The notes beneath the pieces are model-generated. The model was not told the origin of the DNA, ran no database searches, and saw nothing but the letters and a program-made list of their open reading frames with translations. From NCBI RefSeq assembly GCF_033807715.1, contig NC_084606.1, positions 40,550,650 through 40,614,649 on the forward strand: a DNA stretch of 64,000 nt, given 5' to 3'. This document shows positions 39,001 through 48,400 of the stretch, in pieces (positions within the stretch are counted from its first letter, which is position 1; every line of letters starts with the position of its first letter). The translations under genes and the position numbers were made by a program. The stretch is from Cololabis saira. Taxonomy: Eukaryota; Chordata; Actinopteri; Beloniformes; Belonidae.

Positions 39001-42000
39001 AATAATGAAAGGAGTCACTCTTTCAATAGCTTGCCTTAAAAAAATCAGAAGGTAAAACAGTGTTTTCACAGAAATCCGCTTTTTAGCTGTTTCTCAGCCA
39101 GAAACGATCATTTTGAACCTGAAACACAGGTAGTGGTTTGGTGAGTCCAATAATGAAAGGAGTCACTCAAATCAACTATATAGACTCCTTCCTTCAATTT
39201 TCTGACGTTTTCAATAGCTTGCCTTAAAGAATCAGAAGGTAAAACAGTGTTTTCACAAAAACCCGCTTTTTAGCTGTTTCTTAGCGAGAAATTATCATTT
39301 TGAACCTGAAACACAGGTAAGTGGTTTGGTGAGTCCAATAATGAAAGGAGTAACTCAAAACAACTATATAGACTCCCTCCTTCAATTTTCTGACGTTTTC
39401 AATAGCTTGCCTTAAAAATCAGAAGGTAAAACATTGTTTTCACAGAAATCCGCTTTTTAGCTGTATCTCAGCCAGAAACGATCATTTTGAACCTGGATCA
39501 CAGGTACTTACCTGTAGTTAGTTTGTTTGGTGAGTCCAATAATGAAAGGAGTAACTCTCCTTCAATTTTCTGACGTTTTCAATAGTTTGTCTTAAAAAAT
39601 CTGAAGGTAAAATAGTCTTATCACAGAAATCCGCTTTTTGGCTGTTTGTCAGCGAGAAACGATGATTTTGAACCTGAAACACAGGTAAGTTGTTTGGTGA
39701 GTCCAATAATGAAAGGAGTCACTCAAATCAACTATATAGACTCCCTCCTTCAATTTTCTGACGTTTTCAATAGTTTGCCTTAAAAAATCTGAAGGTAAAA
39801 CAGTCTTATCACAGAAATCCGCTTTTTGGCTGTTTCTCAGCGAGAAGGAGTCCTTTTGAACCTGAAACACAGGTCAGTGGTTTGGTGAGTCCCATATTGA
39901 AAGGAGTCACTCAAATCAACAACATAGACTCCCTCCTTCAATAATCTGACATTTTCAATAGCTTACCTTAAAAAATGAGAAGGTAAAACACTGTTATCAC
40001 AGAAATCCGCTTTCTGGCTGTTTCTCAGCGAGAAACAGTCATTTTGAACCTGAGACACAGGTAAGTGGTTTGGTGAATCCAATAATGAAAGAAGTCACTC
40101 AAATCAACTATATAGACTCCCTCCTTCAATTTCCTGACGTTTTCAATAGCTTGCCTTAAAAAATCAGAAGGTAAAACAATGTTATTACAGAAATCCGCTT
40201 TTTTGCTGTTTCTCAGTGAGGAGTCATTTTGAACCTGAAACACAGGTTAGTGGTTTGGTGAGTCCCATAATGAAAGGAGTCACTCAAATCAACTATATAG
40301 GCTCCCTCCTTCAATTTTCTGACGTTTTCAATAGTTTGCCTTAAAAAATCTGAAGGTAAAACAGTCTTATTTCAGAAATCCGCTTTCTGGCAGTTTCTCA
40401 GCGAGAAACGATCATTTTGAACCTGAATAACAGGTTAGTGGTTTGGTGAGTCCAATAATGAAAGGAGTCACTCAAATCAACAATATAGACTCCCTCCTTC
40501 AATAATCTGACATTTTCAATAGCTTACCTTAAAAAATCAGAAGGTAAAAATGTGTTATCACAGAAATCCGCTGTTTCTCAGCGAGAAACAGTCATTTTGA
40601 ACGTGAAACACAGGTAAGTGGTTTGCTGAGTCCAATAATGAAAGGAGTCACTCAAATCAACTATATAGACTCCCTCCTTCAATTTTCTGACGTTTTCAAT
40701 AGCTTGCCTTAAAAATCAGAAGGTAAAACAGTGTTATCACAGAAATCCGCTTTTTGGCTGTTTCTCAGCGAGAAACAGTTATTTTGAACCTGAAACACAG
40801 GTCTGTGCCCATTACCGGGAGCGCATCACTGCGCCGTGCTGCGCCGTGCTGCGCCGTGCTGTGGACAAAATGAGGTACTGCACATTCGCCTAAAAGGCAG
40901 AATGACAGCATTAAAATGTCTCCAACTGCTCTGAAATAAAGTGTAAAAATCTGAAAATAAACACAATTCCTTCACAAAAATGGGCTTTGTCTTTTGAGCA
41001 TTTTTTTGCCTTCATTTGCTTCAGCCAAATTAGAAACATGAGAAGAAAAGAGTGGAAAATCACACTCCAGACTCAGCCAAAATAAGCAGCCGAAATACCG
41101 CATTAAAATTGCTCAAACTTGACTAAAATCACAATCTAAAAATCTAAAAATGATCAAAATGGCTTAGCAATGATGCGGCCTGCCTTTTGCACATGTTTTC
41201 CCTGGCTTTACTTCAGCCAAATGAAAGAAAAGAGGAGAAAATTGCACTTCAGCCAGGGTTAAAAAGCAGCAGAAAAACTGCATTAAAATGCCTCCAACTT
41301 GTCTAAAATGACATTTAAAAATCTAAAAATGATCAAAATGGCTTAGCAATGATGGGGCCCTCCTTTTGCATATTTTTTGACCTGCTTTACTCCACCAGAA
41401 TTCAAAATATCAGCAGAAAAGAGGGGGAAATTGCAGTGTCGTCTGCCCGGGAGAAGTTTCTTCTTTTGGCCACAAGATGGAGGCAGAGCTCCATGGATGA
41501 ATTTAGCTGCACTCAGTTGGAACTTTGAAAACTTTCTAAGTGGTTTGGTGAGTCCAATAATGAAAGGAGTCACTCTTTCAATAGCTTGCCTTAAAAAATC
41601 AGAAGGTAAAACAGTGTTTTCACAGAAATACGCTTTTTAGCTGTTTCTTACCAAGAAATTATCATTTTGAACCTGAAACACAGGTAAGTGGTTTGGTGAG
41701 TCCAATAATGAAAGGAGTCACTCAAATCAACGATATAGACTCCCTCCTTCAATTTTCTGACGTTTTCAATAGCTTGCCTTAAAAAATCTGAAGGTAAAAC
41801 AGTGTTTTCACAGAAATAGCTTTTTAGCTGTATCTCAGCCAGAAACGGTCATTTTGAACCTGAAACACCAAGTGGTTTGGTGAGTCCAATAATGAAAGGA
41901 GTCACTCAAATCAACTATATAGACTCCCTCCTTCAATTTTCTGACGTTTTCAATAGCTTGCCTTAAAAATCAGAAGGTAAAACAGTGTTATCACAGAAAT

Positions 42001-42962
42001 CCGCTTTTTTTGGCTGTTTCTCAGCGAGAAACAGTTATTTTGAACCTGAAGCACAGGTCTGTCCCCCCCATCTGCCCATTACCGGGAGCGCATCACTGCG
42101 CCGTGCTGTGGACAAAATGAGGTACTGCACATTCGCCTAAAAGGAAGAATGACAGCATTAAAATGTCTCCAACTACTCTGAAATAAAGTGTAAAAATCTG
42201 AAAATAAACACAATTCCTTCACAGAAATGGGCTTTGTCTTTTGAGAATTTTTTGCCTTCATTTGCTTCAGCCAAATTAGAAGCATGAGAAGAAAAGAGGG
42301 GAAAATCTCACTCCAGACTCAGCCAAAAAAAGCAGCCGAAATACCGCATTAAAATTGCTCAAACTTGACTAAAATCACAATCTAAAAATCTAAAAATGAT
42401 CAAAATGGCTTAGCAATGATGCGGCCTGCCTTTTGCACATGTTTTCCCTGGCTTTACTTCAGCCAAATGAAAGAAAAGAGGAGAAAATTGCACTTCAGCC
42501 AGGGTTAAAAAGCAGCAGAAATACTCCATTAAAATGCCTCCAACTAGTCTAAAATGACATTTAAAAATTTAAAAATGATCAAAATGGCTTAGCAATGATG
42601 GGGCCCTCCTTTTGCATATTTTTTGACCTGCTTTACTCCACCAGAATTCAAAATATCAGCAGAAAAGAGGGGGAAATTGCAGTGTCGTCTGCCCGGGAGA
42701 AGTTTCTTCTTTTGGCCACAAGATGGAGGCAGAGCTCCATGGATGAATTTAGCTGCACTCAGTTGGAACTTTGAAAACTTTCTAAGTGGTTTGGTGAGTC
42801 CAATAATGAAAGGAGTCACTCTTTCAATAGCTTGCCTTAAAAATCAGAAGGTAAAACAGTGTTTTCACAGAAATACGCTTTTTAGCTGTTTCTTACCAAG
42901 AAATTATCATTTTGAACCTGAAACACAGGTAAGTGGTTTGGTGAGTCCAATAATGAAAGGAG
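36012..42962. repeat. Complex satellite array, part 1
   Basis: 188-bp monomers (TGACGTTTTCAATAGCTTGC ... AACCTGAAACACAGGTAAGT) alternate with a block of about 770 bp. Block starts are at about 37195, 38271, 40805 and 42072, with a partial block at 36337-36733. The block has four subunits of 180-210 bp that share TTTTGCAYATKTTTT-type starts. No credible gene is present. Confidence 0.93.
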
Positions 42963-44217
42963 CAGTGTTGTGCAAGTTCATACCTCTCGTGAAGTAGTTC
43001 AAAGTTCAGTTCACATAGTTTAAAAATGAACAGTTCAAGTTCAAAGTTCACCATTTTCATTTTGAACTAGTTCAAGTTCAGTTCATTTCAATATTTTTTT
43101 TAGCTGACAAGAACAAATGAAACGCCACCCTATCCTAAACTGTTCATTGTATACAATCATGTAGTATCCTATAGTGGAATATCATGCTATTTAGCGTATG
43201 CATGTTCATACTCTGCAAAAGCCACAATTATAGTGTCATGTCTTGCAATCAATTATACGAGACCTTACATTCTATCACACAAAATTGATTAAGTTATTGC
43301 TTATAGCACAAAGGATGTGGACAAAGGATCATTTTTGTTTTGCTTTATTCAACTGTTGCAACAATATTGTTCCTCTAGAAAAAGAATGAATTTAAGACAT
43401 TCCAACAACATAAAAAAAGTTTGACACACCAGAATATTGGTTTTTACTCTTTAGCAACTAAAACAACCCCTGTAGAACTAGAGTAGGTGTTCATCTGTAA
43501 TGGGAATGTGAACACTTCCCCAAAACAAACATAAAATACATGTGCTCTTATTTTTCTATGAAGGCTGCAGGCAGTGTGAGTTGGTTCATTTGGGGCTGTG
43601 GGCAGGGGGTCTTCTTGGCCTTTCCTTAAGACTTTTTTTTTGATGTTCAAGGACTTGGAGATACTTTCTAACACTGGATGGATGCTTTAACTCCACATGA
43701 CGTCTCAAATTTGAACTGGATGAGGTCGAACTGCGCACTTGTTTTTTCAGCGCAGGTGGACATAATTGGCATAGAAAGCTGAGGTTTTTACCGTCGGACT
43801 CTGTGGGAGACAATTTGTAAAATTCCCGCAGATAATCATAAGTGGACGCATCATCTGACGGGCTCGCTGACGCTGCGTCCGCAACGTCTGTCTCTTCGCT
43901 TTTCATTGTAAAGACTGCGCCGGGCTCGGACCGCCGTTGTCATGCGAGCTGGTGCCCGCTGTATTGCTGGTGTGTGCGCACATCATGCGCTGTAATACAG
44001 CGCACACACAGGATTATTCCGTAATAATTGGACCTAAACAGTGAAGCTGCAACTCACATAATCTTGCCAGTTTAAATTCCAGTTCATGATCTACAGAATG
44101 AACAAGTTCACGTTCGAGTTCTTTATTTGAAAATGTGTTGCGTTCAGTTCAACGTTCTCACAGAAATGAACGTGTTCAATGAACGCGTTCATTTGAACGC
44201 GTTCATGCACAACACTG
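42963..44217. mobile_element. 1,255-bp hAT element with exact TSD in the satellite
   Basis: The ends CAGTGTTGTGCA and TGCACAACACTG carry GTTCA/TGAAC-rich subterminal repeats. The 8-bp duplication GAAAGGAG is at 42955-42962 and 44218-44225 and is single-copy at every uninterrupted monomer. It holds only one transposase exon. A partial relative is at 21302. Confidence 0.95.
43586..43906 (-). CDS. BED-type zinc-finger exon of a hAT transposase
   Basis: 106 residues. After an acidic start comes FYKLSPTESDGKNLSFLCQL, then a finger with C-x2-C (CQLC) and H-x4-H (HVELKH) spaced as in the BED fingers that hAT transposases use to bind their subterminal repeats. The hAT catalytic domain and dimerisation domain are absent, so the element cannot move on its own. 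The open frame could still make a DNA-binding protein. The ATG at 43906 is the first available in frame. Confidence 0.65.
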   Translation of the reverse strand: MKSEETDVADAASASPSDDASTYDYLREFYKLSPTESDGKNLSFLCQLCPPALKKQVRSSTSSSSNLRRHVELKHPSSVRKYLQVLEHQKKSLKERPRRPPAHSPK

Positions 44218-44959
44218 GAAAGGAGTCACTCAAATCAACGATATAGACTCCCTCCTTCAATTTTCTGACGTTTTCAATAGCTTGCCTTAAAAAATCTGAA
44301 GGTAAAACAGTGTTTTCACAGAAATACGCTTTTTAGCTGTATCTCAGCCAGAAACGGTCATTTTGAACCTGAAACACCAAGTGGTTTGGTGAGTCCAATA
44401 ATGAAAGGAGTCACTCAAATCAACTATATAGACTCCCTCCTTCAATTTTCTGACGTTTTCAATAGCTTGCCTTAAAAATCAGAAGGTAAAACAGTGTTAT
44501 CACAGAAATCCGCTTTTTTTGGCTGTTTCTCAGCGAGAAACAGTTATTTTGAACCTGAAGCACAGGTCTGTCCCCCCCATCTGCCCATTACCGGGAGCGC
44601 ATCACTGCGCCGTGCTGTGGACAAAATGAGGTACTGCACATTCGCCTAAAAGGAAGAATGACAGCATTAAAATGTCTCCAACTACTCTGAAATAAAGTGT
44701 AAAAATCTGAAAATAAACACAATTCCTTCACAGAAATGGGCTTTGTCTTTTGAGAATTTTTTGCCTTCATTTGCTTCAGCCAAATTAGAAGCATGAGAAG
44801 AAAAGAGGGGAAAATCTCACTCCAGACTCAGCCAAAAAAAGCAGCCGAAATACCGCATTAAAATTGCTCAAACTTGACTAAAATCACAATCTAAAAATCT
44901 AAAAATGATCAAAATGGCTTAGCAATGATGCGGCCTGCCTTTTGCACATGTTTTCCCTG
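44218..44959. repeat. Complex satellite array, part 2
   Basis: It continues from the hAT insertion to the gypsy insertion. A block starts at about 44581 and is cut in its third subunit by the LTR element; it resumes at 52283. Confidence 0.93.
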
Positions 44960-45325
44960 TGTTACCGGCCAGCCCGGTCCGCTTTAAGGCGGTGTCTGTG
45001 TTTGGGTGTGTGTGTGTGACGTGTGGGTGCGGAGGAGAGAGAGTGAGATGCAGGTGTGCGCGTGTGTAAGACCGGTCCACGCTTTAGTTACTTTTTCTGT
45101 GTCCTCCGTTAATTTCAGTCGTCGGCCCTGTTTTGTTTGCTCTTGTTTTTATAATAAATGTGCGAGGTTGCACGACAGTATTTTTCCTCCGTCCCTTTTT
45201 TTTCCCACTTTCCCCGGACTCCTAGACGACGCCGGTTACCAGCAGCGAGCCAGAAACCGTGTTAGAATTCCAGCTCTCCCAACTACGGTTCGGAGATAGG
45301 ACTGGGAAAGGAGGAAAAGGTAACA
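44960..45325 (+). repeat. 5' LTR of the gypsy element
   Basis: 366 bp. It contains AATAAA at 45153-45158 and a GT-rich stretch near its start. Identical in length to the 3' LTR. Confidence 0.97.
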
Positions 45326-45326
45326 C

Positions 45327-45344
45327 TGGGGGCTCGTCCGGGAT
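45327..45344 (+). promoter_or_regulatory. Primer-binding site, tRNA-Pro type
   Basis: TGGGGGCTCGTCCGGGAT starts two bases after the LTR end. All 18 bases fit the site used with tRNA-Pro by gammaretroviruses and many vertebrate LTR elements. Confidence 0.93.
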
Positions 45345-45434
45345 AGTTTATGGGACTGACGGCGGAAGAGGAGAAAGTAATTCATTGAGAGAAAAAAAAA
45401 AAAAAAAAAAAAGAGCCGCAAAACGAGGCACGAA

Positions 45435-48400
45435 ATGGCGGCGCACGGAGATTATGCTTTAAAGAGACACGTGGAGCTAACTGGCCCGAACGTTAGCACC
45501 AATCCGTTTTTAACGGACATCAGAGAGACTTTTGGAGCTGATATGGAGCCGGTCGGTCCAGCGGGCGGCAGATACGGCGGCAGCGGGGAGAGCACCAACC
45601 CCTTCTCGGCCGAGATGGAGCTCACCACCGGAGCAACGGAGCTGACCGCAGCTGGAGCAGCAGCCGGCCCGCGGACGCCGCTGTGCAACGGAGCATGGCC
45701 ACCAACCCCGCCGTCTTCAGTACCAGCAAACCCCTTCCTCACACCAACAAGGCGGGAGAGTGCAGCGGGAAGTGAGTCTATGTTTCCCCCTCAATATAGT
45801 GATGACGGACCTAGAAATATGGCCTCTACCCCAGCTGCAGCCGTACCTTATGGCATGAATAATAGCTTTAACCAAACTTTTGACCGTCAGCCAGCTAATC
45901 CTTTTACCTCTGTGAATAAAGACTATGTCGCAATTAATGCCACATCCTCTCCGGCCCACGTATCAGTCCCCCAGCCCGCTGTGTCCCCCTTCACGCCACG
46001 TATGCCCCAGCCTGTGAAACATAGCTATCAAGACCAGGCTCGGGGTTATAATTCAGCTCCTTGCTATGATACACAACTCCCCAGGGGTAGAGAGCCAGGC
46101 CTTTGTGGATGTGGACAGTCTAGTGGGAGAGAGGCGGAGCCTGCACCACAACGTTTCTCCTCCCGCGCAGTGCGTGGTGGTGATTGTATGGACAGTAGCG
46201 ATGATGAACAGAGTGAGGTCAGAGAGAGAATTCCCACATTACGGCCAGGTCGTTTTGATGGATCAGGCTCATGGAAAGACTTTCTTTATATGTTCGAAAG
46301 CTGTGCAAAAGCTAACCACTGGTCAGAGAAGACCATGGCCATGCAGCTCAGATTCAGCCTGACTGGTGCAGCTGGTGCTATTGTCCATAAAAACCCCAGA
46401 TCTGCTCGTTGGAGTTACCAGCGGATCTTGGATGAAGTGGATGCTGCCTATGGGCCCTGTTCAGAGCATGCAGCAGCCATAGGCATTGAACTGAGGCAGA
46501 GAGTGAGAGGGCCGAGTGAAGCTCTGCACAGTCTGAGAGATGATATTTTTGAAAAAGTTTCCATCGTGTATGCTAATCGTGCAGAGCGGGAGCAGGACGC
46601 CATCAGCGTGGAGATCTTCACCAACGCTTTGGCCGACGCTGAGGTGGTTCAAAGACTCCTGGAGGAGCAGCCTCGCACCCTGGCCAGAGCATACGAAATA
46701 GCACACAGGTATGAGACCACCAGGAGGGCTGCCAGAGCAGTCACGCAGCTGATGCAAACAGGTCAACGGGGTTCAGCAGAGCGGAGAGCCAGGGCAGCTG
46801 CGGTACGTGAAAATACAAGTGTGATGGTGTGTGATCAGCCAGTGGGGGTAGCTGCTGGGTCCATCGACCCACAAGGCAGAAAACCAAGATTTCACCAGCA
46901 GTGGCAGCCCAAGAAAGACAGATACGAAGGGATGAACTCTGCAGAGGTCGTCTGTCACAACTGCTCGGGCCTGGGGCATATACAGAGGAACTGCCCTTCC
47001 CCTCGTCGACCAAAGCAGCGCAACCCAAGCATCAGTTGGACCCCAGCCCCCGACCGAGACGAAGTAGTCACCTGCACCACAAGCCAGGAAGGTGAAATGA
47101 GTGTTAAGATACGGATACATGGACTAGAAATATGTGCTCTGCTAGACTCTGGCGCTAGAAGAAATGTGCTGCCTCTCCACCACCTCGACTCCATTCCTGT
47201 CGAATCAAGATCCCCAATACAGCCATCCGTCGCACAGGTCCTGCAGGGCATCGGACCCGAGGGCTTGGCAGTCATCGGGGAAGTCACTCTGCCAGTCCAC
47301 GCTGGGAGCAGAGTTACGAATGTGAACTTCATTGTGGCGGACACAGCTGAGAACACTGAGGTTATCCTGGGGCACCCTTTTCTGAGGCAGGCACGGGCCC
47401 ACTTGGACTATGGCCGCAGAGAAATAACCCTCTTCGGTGAAAAGGTCACCCGCTTCAACCCGAATCACCAGCCGGAGGTACACATTGTCAGGGTGGCCCG
47501 CACAACCCTGCTGGAGTCGGGCTGTGAGTATGTGGTGCCCGGCACTGCCCGACTCCGCCATGCTGCTGATGGAGACATGATGTTGAGCCCTACTAAAGGC
47601 TTCATCGAAAGACACCGTGTGTTGGTTGCTCGCGTTGTTGTTCGGACGCAGCAATCCACCAACATCCCCATCAGAGTCTTCAACCCCGGCACTGCACCTG
47701 TCACCCTGAAGAAAGGGGCAGTGGCTGGGCTCCTCCAGTCAGCAAAAGTTGTGGAGGAGGTTGAGCTCCAGTCACCGGGGGTTTCAACCTTGTCCGAACC
47801 TGTTAATTCTGTCTCTGTTTCTGTCCCCAGCCACCTACAGTCCATGTATGCTGAGAGCTGTGCTAGCCTGTCAGAGGGTGACCGTGGTCGGATGGCCCAT
47901 CTGCTGCAGTCATACGGCGATGTCTTCTCCACGGGGCCCACTGACCTGGGCCGCACCAGTCTTGTGCAGCATGATATCCTGACCACCCCGGGGCCGCCTG
48001 TAAAACAGCCCCCACGCAGAATGGCCAGCGACAAGCAGCTTGCAGCAGATCAGCAGGTACAGCAGAGCCTGGAGAGCGGTGTGGCCCAACCCAGCAACAG
48101 CAGCTGGGCTGCACCAATCGTAATGGTAAGGAGGAAAGACCAGAGCCCAAGACTGTGTGTAGATTACAGACCCTTAAATGAAAGAACTATTAAGGATGCT
48201 TATCCCCTGCCACGCATCCAGGACACTTTAGATACACTCTCCACTGCCAAATACTTTAGCACACTGGACTTAACGTCAGGCTACTGGCAGGTTGAGATGA
48301 CTCCAAGGGCCCGTAAGGCTGCCGCTTTCTGCACCCGGAAAGGACTGTTTGAGTGGAATGTGATGCCGTTTGGACTTTGTAACGCACCGGCCACATTCCA

